Made by a program: the position numbers and the translations under genes. This document shows, one piece after another, positions 9,004 through 16,551 of a stretch of DNA of 64,000 nucleotides. This stretch comes from Rhodohalobacter barkolensis. GTDB lineage: Bacteria > Bacteroidota > Rhodothermia > Balneolales > Balneolaceae. Numbering within the stretch: the stretch's first letter is position 1; each line of letters starts with the position of its first letter. Below the pieces are notes generated by a model. The model made no database searches, was not told the DNA's origin, and worked only from the letters and a program-made list of their open reading frames with translations. The DNA lies in the NCBI RefSeq assembly GCF_002834295.1, contig NZ_PISP01000003.1:186001-250000 (forward strand), given 5' to 3'.

Positions 9004-9729
9004 TTAGTTATTGTTTGGCTCGTTGAACTCAACACCCTCTTCAAGAATTTGGCCATTCGCAGCGCGAAGACTAAATATCAACCTTCTTTGAATCAGCGAT
9101 TCGTCCAATGCGTTGTATTGCGAATTAAGCCTGCCAAGCTCTTTTTCACTCAGCTGACCCGTTGTAATATCCGTTCCGCTCTCATCCACCTGTGCAAACA
9201 TACCTTTGCGCACCGATATAGTTTGGCCGGATTGTAACGCCATCACTTCAAGCATACCTTGCTCAACCCAATAATATCCGTTAGAAATTACGCCAAAAGA
9301 AGTCCCTTTAACGGTAGCCATTGTAGATGCAGTAGTAATCTCAAATTCACTGCTAACCTGCCGGTTTACATTTAGAAAAACTCCACCTCTGTTCAGATCA
9401 ATGCGGATATTTTCGTTTTGATTACGATCCATCTCACCCCGGATTATCAACTCTGATAGCGGACATACTTTTACTACGCTTTGATCCATAAACGTAACCA
9501 GTGCATATCCTTTTTCGTCGGTTGTCAGTGTATCGCCGCTAAAAAGGGATCTACCGGGTTGGTCAAATGTATCCTTTGATGAATCTTTAACATCAACATT
9601 GGGATCAAAATGCAGAACAATGGCGATTTCCCTTTCAGGGCTATCTGCCTTTACCGATTCTTCGGTTACCAATCCAATTCCGAAGAGCAGAAAGATAAAT
9701 ATGGGGGCTATTGTATTAAAAAAGTTCAT
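9004..9729 (-). CDS. FecR-domain periplasmic protein
   Basis: A 241-residue protein with a signal peptide (about 1-28) and a FecR domain (about 65-175). Its core GDTLTTDEKGYALVTFMDQS is followed by GGVFLNVNRQV and TVKGTSFGV. Family members are periplasmic beta-solenoid-like sensor or adaptor modules. Here there is no membrane anchor typical of sigma-factor regulators and no ECF sigma gene nearby. The neighbour downstream is the CHASE2 cyclase, whose sensor domain faces the same compartment, so a ligand or partner role for that cyclase is a reasonable inference. Confidence 0.85.
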   Translation of the reverse strand: MNFFNTIAPIFIFLLFGIGLVTEESVKADSPEREIAIVLHFDPNVDVKDSSKDTFDQPGRSLFSGDTLTTDEKGYALVTFMDQSVVKVCPLSELIIRGEMDRNQNENIRIDLNRGGVFLNVNRQVSSEFEITTASTMATVKGTSFGVISNGYYWVEQGMLEVMALQSGQTISVRKGMFAQVDESGTDITTGQLSEKELGRLNSQYNALDESLIQRRLIFSLRAANGQILEEGVEFNEPNNN

Positions 9730-10295
9730 TCTCAGCTTGACGATTCATTTCTTTACTAGATCTATTTACTACGCATTCTATCAACTAGTTCCATAGATTC
9801 TTTTTTTTATCGACTCCCTACTAAATATCTGCTCATTCAAGTCAATTTGAAATAGAGAAAACCCGTCTCTTCTATTGACTGTTTTGTGGTTCCCACCATT
9901 TGAATATGCTCACGAGCAGCTAGCAGTCACCGGTACTGAATAATTATCAATCTACCCAAAGAATTTCCATCTGTAATTGCCAAGATCGACAATTCGATGG
10001 TCTGGGTATTTTTAATGAGTGGTTTGGCAGTAATTTCGATATGAAAACCGACAGATTGAGAAAGGCTACATTTAATTGGAACAAGAATGGAAAAAAGCAG
10101 TTACAAAAATTGTCTCACAATGGCCGATTTAGTCATGCTTTCATAAATAAAAGATGTGGAACATTCGCTAACTGCTACTAACGTAAAACAAATACCATTT
10201 ATGGAGAATAAATACGATGCTTTTCAGACTGACAAACTCACCGTTTGTTCGTACTTAAAACCCGCTAAATATTCTCTGTTATGTACAAACCATTG
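9730..10295. other. Long gap with one open but unassigned frame
   Basis: No recognised gene lies in these 566 bases. On the plus strand one frame stays open from about 9925 to a TAA at 10179-10181. It encodes a basic segment with DRQFDGLGIFNEWFGSNF and, after an in-frame ATG at 10041, a 46-residue tail rich in Lys and Asn. It has no start near its beginning and I recognise no family. It may be a decayed gene or chance. The left part must hold the promoter of the FecR gene, which I could not pinpoint. Confidence 0.4.
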
Positions 10296-10369
10296 TGGAG
10301 CTACGGGGATTCGAACCCCGGACCTTCGCGCTGCCAGCGCGACGCTCTAGCCAGCTGAGCTATAGCCCC
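10296..10369 (-). tRNA. tRNA-Ala (anticodon GGC)
   Basis: The minus strand folds into a full cloverleaf of 74 bases: acceptor GGGGCTA with TAGCTCC, D arm GCTC/GAGC, anticodon stem TCGCG/CGCGA around loop CTGGCAG with anticodon GGC, and T arm CGGGG/CCCCG around TTCGAAT. The discriminator is A73. No CCA is encoded after it. Confidence 0.97.
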
Positions 10370-10379
10370 ATCGAGGCAG

Positions 10380-10409
10380 AATATATCACCTTTCACAAGC
10401 ATTTGTCAA
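10380..10409 (-). promoter_or_regulatory. Sigma-70-like promoter of tRNA-Ala
   Basis: On the minus strand TTGACA (10404-10409) is separated by 18 bases from TATATT (10380-10385), which ends about ten bases before the mature tRNA start. This is close to the classic housekeeping consensus, as expected for a strongly expressed tRNA gene. Confidence 0.65.
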
Positions 10410-10507
10410 AAAAACATTTTTGTTTGCGATTGTTGGTTATGTATTTTTTGTTAAAGTGGAATAATTTCTAACTTAAAACCTCACACTAACTGTACAGGAG
10501 AATAACA

Positions 10508-11455
10508 ATGTTTAAATCACCAACTTACTTATTCATTGGTTTGCTTGCCTCAGTGCTTGTTTTTCAAGCTTGCGGTACCGGCGAACCTGAAGGGGATCCA
10601 GATCCATTAACACTCGAATACCTCATGAGCCTCTCTGACGAAGAGCTGATGGAGCGTGACAGTGATGGAGACGAGCTTTCCGATTACGATGAAATCTACG
10701 TTTATGGTACAGACCCACTCGCACCGGACACGGATGAAGATGGACTTACTGACTACGAAGAAGTGAACACTTACGGAACTGATCCTTTAAATTCGGACAG
10801 CGACGACGACGGAATCTCTGATGGAGATGAAGTAAATGTTTACGGAACTGATCCGCTAAGTGCCGATACGGATGGAGACGGAATCTCTGACGGAGAGGAA
10901 GTAGATAACTACGGAACTGATCCGCTTGACCCCGATTCTGATGGAGATGGACTCTCTGACGGAGAAGAGGTTAATGAATTAGGAACTGATCCACTGGATC
11001 CAGATTCTGACGGAGACGGATTTACTGACGGTCAAGAAATTGAAATGGGATCAGATCCACTCGATTCAAATGACCCTCCCTATATTGAGGAATTGAATAC
11101 CATCAACTTCGATTTTGACAAATCTGACATCAGAGATGGTGATGCAAGAAAACTTTCTGAAAACGTTGACCAATTGATGGAAGTTGAAGCTTTCAGAGTT
11201 CGTGTAGACGCTTATACTGACCACATTGGTGGCGACCAATACAACCAGCGACTTAGTCTGAGAAGAGCAAATGCAGTTGTTAATTTCTACAAAGACAACG
11301 GTATTGCAGAAGACAGAATCGAATACAGAGGTCTTGGAAAAGCTCCGGTAGAATGTGCTGAAGCTGAAAAAGATTCGGACACACCCGGTTGTGAGAAAAA
11401 CCGACGTGCAGAGTCTCATCCTCTGAATCCATACCCATTCTCACCAGGAAACTAA
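10508..11455 (+). CDS. OmpA-family lipoprotein with calcium-binding (thrombospondin type 3-like) repeats
   Basis: A 315-residue envelope protein. A hydrophobic leader ends at Cys22 (VFQAC), a loose lipobox of the kind accepted in Bacteroidota. Residues about 50-190 hold six tandem repeats of 23 residues built on DSDGDGxSDGxEVxxYGTDPL, a calcium-binding aspartate pattern. The C-terminal domain (about 195-305) is OmpA-like, with NFDFDKSDIR, a NQRLSLRRANAVVNFY helix and YRGLGKAPV, and should bind peptidoglycan. The usual NRRVE ending is replaced by NRRAESHPLNPYPF. AGGAG seven bases before the ATG is one of the few clear ribosome sites here, suggesting high expression. A strong terminator follows. 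Confidence 0.92.
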   Translation: MFKSPTYLFIGLLASVLVFQACGTGEPEGDPDPLTLEYLMSLSDEELMERDSDGDELSDYDEIYVYGTDPLAPDTDEDGLTDYEEVNTYGTDPLNSDSDDDGISDGDEVNVYGTDPLSADTDGDGISDGEEVDNYGTDPLDPDSDGDGLSDGEEVNELGTDPLDPDSDGDGFTDGQEIEMGSDPLDSNDPPYIEELNTINFDFDKSDIRDGDARKLSENVDQLMEVEAFRVRVDAYTDHIGGDQYNQRLSLRRANAVVNFYKDNGIAEDRIEYRGLGKAPVECAEAEKDSDTPGCEKNRRAESHPLNPYPFSPGN

Positions 11456-11472
11456 TTTAGTTTTCAATCTAA

Positions 11473-11506
11473 AAGGCGAGCTGAAAATTCAGCTCGCCTT
11501 TTTTTA
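11473..11506 (+). terminator. Rho-independent terminator after the OmpA-like gene
   Basis: A perfect 12-bp stem (AAGGCGAGCTGA with TCAGCTCGCCTT) and a 4-base loop, followed by a run of T, starts 18 bases after the stop codon. The stem may also stop the convergent DUF5686 transcript. Confidence 0.85.
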
Positions 11507-11534
11507 TTTCTAAGCATTTCTTTGATTTAAATCT

Positions 11535-13895
11535 CTAAAAATACCGTGGCACACTAAAACCGAAAAAGTAACCCGGAGCATCTAGTCTTTTTGCAAAATC
11601 GAGCCGCAATATTCCAAATATGCTATTCAGGCTTACCCCGGCTTCAGAATGAATTCCATCCGACTGCATACTCAGTCCGGAAAATTCATCTGTTCCCTCA
11701 GCAAATCCGGCACCTCCAAAGAGAATAATGCCCCAGCCCTTCTCTACAAAATAGTTCAATCCAAGAATTTCAAAGGGAATAGTCCTGAAATTGTGCTCCG
11801 CAACGGCCAGTCCAAAATTATTACCCACATACGGCGTGTAAGGTTTTGTCTTTAAAATCGAGAACGGGGTAAATCTTGACAGTGACCCATCGATTGAGCC
11901 CAGTTTCTGAATTGGAGGTGTACCCAATATCGTACCTCCGGATAGATGGATGTCCAGCGTATTGGCAAACAGCCTGCGTTGATAAAATGTCCCGAAATTC
12001 CAGTCAATGCTCACCATAAGTGAAGAAAAATCGAAATCACTACCTAAAGCAGAATTACTAAACTCCCCTTTTAACAGAATCTGGCGATTTCCTGCAAATC
12101 CAAAGTTTCTTTCCTGAACATTATATCCAATTTCCGCTGAAACGGATCGAACCGTTCCCTCCGAAATTCCCGGATTCAACCTTCTTTCATTTACCCAATC
12201 AAATAGTCTGAAGTCAACAACTTCATCAGTTAAAGTGGACCGGTGAATTTCGTGTCTACCCATTATTTTCAGATCAGTCTTGTCTAAAATATTTTTGACT
12301 TCAACACCTACCCCAAGCTGTTCATTTCGGAAATAGTTGAAATAATCATCCCCTCCAATCAAGGTCACAAAACTATTCATCCCAACTGTATAGTTGTTGG
12401 ATTGATACTGGGTATCCATTGTCTGCTGATACTGCAAGTGCAAATCCAGACTTATCCTATCCAGCGTTGCGATTTGCTTCACGAGGTTTGTTCCATAATC
12501 CCATGTTTCACTGTTAAAACTATAGCCCCCGAAAATTTTAGTATTTAAACTAAGATTTGAGATCTCATTCTGATAATTCAATCCTATGTGAACACCCTCT
12601 ACCCGATTATACTTCGCCCGTAGACCTACTCCATCAGGAAAAAGATTCCCAATACCCGATAATGGGCCTGATCTTTCTTCTTCCTCATCATCAAGCATCC
12701 TGGCTAAAAAACCCTCCGGTCTGAACGCTTCTTCCATAGTCTGAGTGCTGTCTATCGTCTCATATGCACGACGCTCTTCATCAGTTAAAGGTATTTCAAC
12801 AAAGGTAACTTCTTCCTTATAGGTGGTATCAGCCTTGGTAAATGTGTCCTGATTATTAAAGATTGAATCAGGTATAGAAACATTGACCTGATAATCAGAA
12901 ATCCTGGAAACCTGCTTAAAATTAATAGCCGGAAATTGTAATCCGATTAAACCTATACGAATACGCCCTTCAATTCTCATATCCACCGGCAACCAAAAAT
13001 CCCTCCCATAGTTACTGAATTGTTGCTTGTAGGATAGATCAAAGTCCTGAACCGGAGGTGGGAAATTCACTACCTCGTTGGGTTTTAAATCAACATCCAC
13101 AAGGGCATACTGCCTGCCAAGTACAAAAGCCACGCCTTTAAATGTTGGCTGGAGTTTTCTTTTGGGAGTCACCTCAATTTTGTAGACCGGAACACCGTCC
13201 ATTTGCAGTGTTTCCAAAAGCTTGAAGTGATAGTAGGAAAGTGCATCGGGATGAGTAATGCCCACAATGTTATATCCGGCAATTTCAACATTGTCATCAT
13301 AAAAATTAGGTAGGTAGCGGACACCTGCAAAATTTTCGTCTGCGTTTATATTGGACGTTTGGCGGGTTGATTTTTGAATTTCCCTGTGCCCTTCTCCCTT
13401 CTGCCAGTACAACGTTGAACTACTCTCTGTAATAGATACTATCGACGTGTCATTTTCCAGTATCTGCCGGGTATATGCTTCCGATTGATAGGAATCTAAA
13501 TTTGCCCGCCATAGCTTTTTCCTTTCAATCACTCGCTCCATAATGGTGAGTCCGGGATCTCTATCGGTAACCACAATTTCCTCCATCTGCGTAACTGAAG
13601 GAAATAATCTAACATCAATTACCCGGGGGCTGTTTTCATCAACCACAACGTTGAAGCTTTCATAGCCGATGTAACTTACACGAATTGTTACCGGGAGCTG
13701 ATCGACCTGAATTGAATATTTCCCCTCTTCATTACTAATTGTTCCCCGAAGGCTATTTTCAAGAATAACAGTAGCCGCCGGCAGAGTCTCACCGGTCTGT
13801 CCATCATAAATGGTTCCTGAAATTTCAGTTTGAGAAAATACATAAACCGGGGTAAGCAGCAGTAGAATCGTAAAACTAATCAGTCGAAATCTCAT
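11535..13895 (-). CDS. DUF5686 outer-membrane protein with carboxypeptidase-regulatory-like plug
   Basis: A 786-residue protein with a signal peptide (1-22, ending VFSQ). A carboxypeptidase-regulatory-like beta-sandwich follows (about 24-105: ISGTIYDGQTGETLPAA, SYIGYES), then a long region typical of DUF5686 that should form an outer-membrane beta barrel. The chain ends in aromatic Phe (VPRYF), the usual signal for barrel insertion. Such proteins are widespread in Bacteroidota, and their cargo is unknown. No SusD partner is adjacent, so it is not a SusCD glycan system. It lies downstream of the tRNA-Leu terminator on the same strand. Confidence 0.87.
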   Translation of the reverse strand: MRFRLISFTILLLLTPVYVFSQTEISGTIYDGQTGETLPAATVILENSLRGTISNEEGKYSIQVDQLPVTIRVSYIGYESFNVVVDENSPRVIDVRLFPSVTQMEEIVVTDRDPGLTIMERVIERKKLWRANLDSYQSEAYTRQILENDTSIVSITESSSTLYWQKGEGHREIQKSTRQTSNINADENFAGVRYLPNFYDDNVEIAGYNIVGITHPDALSYYHFKLLETLQMDGVPVYKIEVTPKRKLQPTFKGVAFVLGRQYALVDVDLKPNEVVNFPPPVQDFDLSYKQQFSNYGRDFWLPVDMRIEGRIRIGLIGLQFPAINFKQVSRISDYQVNVSIPDSIFNNQDTFTKADTTYKEEVTFVEIPLTDEERRAYETIDSTQTMEEAFRPEGFLARMLDDEEEERSGPLSGIGNLFPDGVGLRAKYNRVEGVHIGLNYQNEISNLSLNTKIFGGYSFNSETWDYGTNLVKQIATLDRISLDLHLQYQQTMDTQYQSNNYTVGMNSFVTLIGGDDYFNYFRNEQLGVGVEVKNILDKTDLKIMGRHEIHRSTLTDEVVDFRLFDWVNERRLNPGISEGTVRSVSAEIGYNVQERNFGFAGNRQILLKGEFSNSALGSDFDFSSLMVSIDWNFGTFYQRRLFANTLDIHLSGGTILGTPPIQKLGSIDGSLSRFTPFSILKTKPYTPYVGNNFGLAVAEHNFRTIPFEILGLNYFVEKGWGIILFGGAGFAEGTDEFSGLSMQSDGIHSEAGVSLNSIFGILRLDFAKRLDAPGYFFGFSVPRYF

Positions 13896-13970
13896 TCATC
13901 TATTTCCGTGAAAGTAAATTTGAATCTACTCTACGTACAAACCGGACAGATCGTTTCACTTGGTGGAAAT

Positions 13971-14006
13971 AAAAAAGGCTCACAACGATGAACGTTATGA
14001 GCCTTT
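13971..14006 (-). terminator. Rho-independent terminator after tRNA-Leu
   Basis: On the minus strand AAAGGCTCATAACG pairs with CGTTGTGAGCCTTT (one mismatch) around a 5-base loop, followed by a run of six T including the end of the stem. It starts six bases past the tRNA 3' end. Confidence 0.8.
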
Positions 14007-14011
14007 AATTG

Positions 14012-14095
14012 TGCCCCGGAATGGAGTCGAACCATCACGGCCGTTAGGCCACACGCCCCTCAAGCGTGCGCGTCTACCAATTCCGCCACCGGGGC
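14012..14095 (-). tRNA. tRNA-Leu (anticodon GAG)
   Basis: An 84-base class II tRNA. The acceptor GCCCCGG pairs with CCGGGGC, the anticodon stem CACGC/GCGTG holds loop TTGAGGG with anticodon GAG, the long variable arm is GGCCTAACGGCC, and the T loop is TTCGACT. The discriminator is A. No CCA is encoded. It is the intact member of a three-copy array whose other two members are decayed. Confidence 0.96.
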
Positions 14096-14130
14096 AAAAA
14101 AGTTTTTTATCAAAATTTCAATCTTTGCTG

Positions 14131-14216
14131 TGCATCGAGTCGAACCACCACGTCCCGACAGCTGTCGGGACACACGACCTTCAATCTCGTAAAACTACGG
14201 GGTACCAATTCTGTCC
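14131..14216 (-). pseudogene. Decayed tRNA-Leu copy (middle of array)
   Basis: On the minus strand this stretch keeps AGAATTGGTA of the D arm, GTCGTGTG before the variable arm, and GTGGTTCGACTC of the T arm in the same order as the intact tRNA-Leu 113 bases away. The anticodon region is scrambled and the 3' acceptor strand is lost. The variable arm is replaced by a perfect 20-base palindrome, GTCCCGACAGCTGTCGGGAC (14152-14171). It cannot fold into a charged tRNA. Confidence 0.75.
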
Positions 14217-14279
14217 TTGTTCAGCGTATCAGGAATCGGGACAAAAACTGTTACTTACCAAAATTTCAAAACTCTACTG

Positions 14280-14371
14280 TAAATCGAGTCGAATCATCAC
14301 GTCCCGATAACTATCGGGACACAAGCACTCAATCCCGAAAGCATTCGGGATACCAATTCCGCCACCGGGGC
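14280..14371 (-). pseudogene. Decayed tRNA-Leu copy (5'-most of array)
   Basis: The 5' acceptor strand and D-arm start (GCCCCGGTGGCGGAATTGG) are identical to the intact tRNA-Leu, and the T arm is recognisable as GATTCGACTCG. The 3' acceptor strand is lost. Two hairpins interrupt it: ATCCCGAA/TTCGGGAT (14332-14351) where the D loop and anticodon stem should be, and GTCCCGATA/TATCGGGAC (14301-14320) in place of the variable arm. The spacer beside it resembles the spacer beside the middle copy, so the unit was duplicated with its flank (offset about 149 bases). Confidence 0.78.
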
Positions 14372-14388
14372 TTATTGGTAAAAAAAAT

Positions 14389-14411
14389 GATTCAAATGTT
14401 CCATTTGAATC
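14389..14411 (-). terminator. Hairpin with T run upstream of the tRNA-Leu array
   Basis: GATTCAAATG and CATTTGAATC form a perfect 10-bp stem around a 3-base loop. On the minus strand it is followed by ATTTTTTTTACC, so it looks like a terminator pointing into the decayed tRNA copies. No gene upstream on that strand needs one, so its role is unclear. Confidence 0.5.
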
Positions 14412-14481
14412 AGAGTTTGTAAAGATAGGGGATTTTCAAACTAAATGGAAAGTGCCTTTTTCAAAAAACCACAGCTTTTTC

Positions 14482-14499
14482 TCCCGACAACTGTCGGGA
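14482..14499. repeat. Stand-alone TCCCGA/TCGGGA palindrome
   Basis: TCCCGACA-AC-TGTCGGGA is the same palindrome type found inside the two decayed tRNA-Leu copies, here free-standing between the tRNA array and polX. It lies just before the -7-like box TAGTTTTG (14515-14522). Confidence 0.7.
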
Positions 14500-14514
14500 T
14501 GAATTGGTTTTTCG

Positions 14515-14522
14515 TAGTTTTG
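14515..14522 (+). promoter_or_regulatory. Candidate -7 box for polX
   Basis: TAGTTTTG matches the TAnnTTTG -7 element of Bacteroidota housekeeping promoters exactly. No good TTG lies at the expected -33 spacing, so the call is tentative. It would give a leader of about 80 bases that contains the hairpin at 14551-14583. Confidence 0.35.
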
Positions 14523-14550
14523 TGTTGAAGGATATCAAATAAAAGAGTGT

Positions 14551-14583
14551 ACTCGTGGCACGACTCCAAGTCGTGCCACGAGT
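14551..14583 (+). repeat. 15-bp-stem hairpin in the polX leader
   Basis: ACTCGTGGCACGACT is followed by CCA and then its exact reverse complement, giving a perfect 15-bp stem with a 3-base loop. It ends 26 bases before the polX ATG and has no T run. It may be a dispersed palindromic element or an RNA structure affecting translation. Confidence 0.85.
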
Positions 14584-14609
14584 TTAGAAAAACCAAAACA
14601 AAGAATTCT

Positions 14610-16364
14610 ATGACCAACCAGGAAGTAGCCGAAAAACTCCGTGAAATTTATAACCTGATGCAGCTTGCCGGGGAGAACCGGTTTCGGGCTATAGCATTCG
14701 ATCGGGCTGCTCAGACCATTGAGGGACTCAACGACGAGATCGCCAAGCATATTGAAGAAGGTACTCTCACCGACATCAAGGGAATCGGGAAGTCGATAGC
14801 TGAAGATATCCTGGCCTATGCGGAAACCGGAACCATGCCCGTGCTCGAAGATCTGAAAGAGCGCGTGCCAAAAGGGTTAATCGAATGGTTGAACATTTCG
14901 GGATTGGGTCCCAAGAACATTGTTAAAATTCACCAGAAACTGGGCATTACCGAAATCGTCGAACTGAAGGAGGCGTGCCAGAGCGGAGCGGTTGCTGATC
15001 TTCCAGGTTTAGGTCAGAAATCTGCTGACAAAATTATCAAATCGATTGAGTATCTGGAAAAATTCGGGCAGCGGGCCCGGCTCGATCAGGCTCTTGAAAT
15101 CGCCGAACCGGTCTTTGAGTTCGTCAAAAATATTGATGGGGTAAAACAGTGTGAGATTGCCGGCTCACTTCGGAGATCCCGCGAAACTATTGGTGACATC
15201 GATATTCTTGTTGCGGCGAATACGGATGATGCCGAAGCCATTTTTGATCAATTTGTAAATCATGAGCTGGTCGTTGAAGTTTTGGGACGCGGTGATACAA
15301 AGAGTTCGGTTCGAACAGAAAATGGCCGACAGGTGGATCTGCGGATTGTAAAACCGAACGAGTTTCCTGCCGCTCTGATGTACTTCACCGGCAGTAAAGA
15401 GCACAATATCGTAATGCGTCAGCGGGCCCGCGAGCGTGGGATGGCTCTGAATGAATATGGACTTTTTAAGCTCAATGATGAAAAAGAAACCGATTTTGAT
15501 CAGCCCGTAAAAACCTCATCTGAAGAAGAAATCTACGAAAAGCTTGGGCTGAATTTTGTACCGCCCGAACATCGGGAAGATCGCGGTGAGTTTGAGTTTT
15601 ATGAGGAGCACAAATCGATGGAGCTGGTTTCTGATTCCGACATCAAAGGCGTAGTTCACGCCCACAGTACCTGGAGTGACGGAAAATATACCATCAAACA
15701 GATGGCCGAAGCGTGTATGGAACGTGGCTATGAATATCTTGGCCTGACCGATCACTCCAAAACAGCAGCCTACGCCGGAGGCTTGACGACCGATGAGGTA
15801 AAACAGCAGTGGGAGGAGATTGATCGGCTAAACGAGGAATTCAAAGAATCCGGGAAAAAGTTCAAGATCTTCAAAGGGATGGAGTCGGACATTTTAAGTG
15901 ACGGCTCATTAGACTATCCCGATGAAATCCTCGCCGGATTCGATTTTGTGATTGCCAGTGTTCACAGCGGACTGAGTATGTCTCTGGAGGATATGATGAA
16001 CCGTTTTGAGAACGCCATCAAAAATCCTTACACACGAATTGTGGGTCACCCAACCGGGCGTCTACTGCTGAAACGTGAAGAGAGCAAACTGGACCTCAAC
16101 CGCCTGATTGAGCTTGCTGTTGAGCACAACACCGTAATCGAAATCAATGCCAGTCCATGGCGGCTCGATCTCGACTGGAGGTATGGAAACAAGGCGAAAG
16201 AAGTTGGCTTGATAACCTCCATCAACCCGGATGCCCACTCTGTAGAGGGAATTGACGATATTCACTACGGTGTGATGATCGCTCGAAAGGCAAAATTTGA
16301 GCCGGCACGGGTGCTGAATACTAAATCGGCTGAGGATTTTGAGAAGTGGTGTAAAAAGAAGTAG
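14610..16364 (+). CDS. polX: DNA polymerase X family with PHP phosphoesterase domain (PolX)
   Basis: A gap-filling DNA polymerase for base-excision repair. The N-terminal helix-hairpin-helix region (about 1-200: IKGIGKSIAEDI, LPGLGQKSADKII) binds DNA. The nucleotidyltransferase core is GSLRRSRETIGDIDIL, with the metal aspartates in DID. The C-terminal PHP domain (about 335-575) shows HAHSTWSDG and GLTDHSK with all expected metal ligands, giving 3'-5' exonuclease or phosphatase activity. The frame is open from 14547, but that start would lie inside the leader hairpin. The ATG at 14610 gives MTNQEVAEKLREIYNLMQL, matching family N termini, and 584 residues. Confidence 0.93.
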   Translation: MTNQEVAEKLREIYNLMQLAGENRFRAIAFDRAAQTIEGLNDEIAKHIEEGTLTDIKGIGKSIAEDILAYAETGTMPVLEDLKERVPKGLIEWLNISGLGPKNIVKIHQKLGITEIVELKEACQSGAVADLPGLGQKSADKIIKSIEYLEKFGQRARLDQALEIAEPVFEFVKNIDGVKQCEIAGSLRRSRETIGDIDILVAANTDDAEAIFDQFVNHELVVEVLGRGDTKSSVRTENGRQVDLRIVKPNEFPAALMYFTGSKEHNIVMRQRARERGMALNEYGLFKLNDEKETDFDQPVKTSSEEEIYEKLGLNFVPPEHREDRGEFEFYEEHKSMELVSDSDIKGVVHAHSTWSDGKYTIKQMAEACMERGYEYLGLTDHSKTAAYAGGLTTDEVKQQWEEIDRLNEEFKESGKKFKIFKGMESDILSDGSLDYPDEILAGFDFVIASVHSGLSMSLEDMMNRFENAIKNPYTRIVGHPTGRLLLKREESKLDLNRLIELAVEHNTVIEINASPWRLDLDWRYGNKAKEVGLITSINPDAHSVEGIDDIHYGVMIARKAKFEPARVLNTKSAEDFEKWCKKK

Positions 16365-16367
16365 CAG

Positions 16368-16389
16368 GTACTGAGTATTGAGTATCAGG
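16368..16389. repeat. Left arm of an inverted AGTATTGAGTA-type repeat
   Basis: GTACTGAGTATTGAGTATC followed by AGG lies immediately after the polX stop. An inverted, interrupted counterpart (CCTGATACT, four bases, ACTCAATACTC) lies at 16552-16575 just before the dioxygenase gene, so the pair brackets the spacer. Confidence 0.55.
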
Positions 16390-16430
16390 AATTGGTAAGA
16401 CAAACTTTATCTTAAATACACCCCTCTTAT

Positions 16431-16456
16431 TCTCCCCTTATTAGGGGAGATTTTTT
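16431..16456 (+). terminator. Terminator-like palindrome after polX
   Basis: TCTCCCCT-TATT-AGGGGAGA is an 8-bp stem directly followed by TTTTTT on the plus strand, 66 bases after the polX stop. Its TCCCC/GGGGA core resembles the palindromes at 17539-17560 and 19687-19708, so it may be a dispersed repeat that also works as a terminator. Confidence 0.65.
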
Positions 16457-16490
16457 CCTTTAACTTTTAACTTTCGCCTTATCACAAAAT

Positions 16491-16532
16491 AGACGCTGTC
16501 AGAATCAGCCAACGCTGAATGCTGACAGGTCT
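16491..16532. repeat. 42-bp imperfect palindromic repeat, copy 1
   Basis: The unit begins AGACGCTGTCAG and ends CTGACAGGTCT, with TCAGC/GCTGA near the centre, so it can fold on itself. A near-identical unit of equal length lies at 17624-17665. The two flank the dioxygenase gene in the same orientation. Confidence 0.85.
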
Positions 16533-16551
16533 GCGTTCTCAAAACTCAATA

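Noticed and set aside
10156..10350. 64-codon frame with the string GATGIRTPDLRAA
   Set aside because: This is the well-known spurious translation across a tRNA gene, here tRNA-Ala.
11535..13895. SusC-type TonB receptor
   Set aside because: The carboxypeptidase-regulatory domain is present, but there is no TonB plug motif and no SusD partner, so DUF5686 fits better.
14012..14371. CRISPR array
   Set aside because: The three repeated units are tRNA-like, unequal in spacing and diverged, and no cas gene is near.
13960..14422. Two frames of about 116-118 codons on the plus strand
   Set aside because: They read through the complement of tRNA-Leu and its decayed copies (for example NGVEPSRPLGH) and are not proteins.
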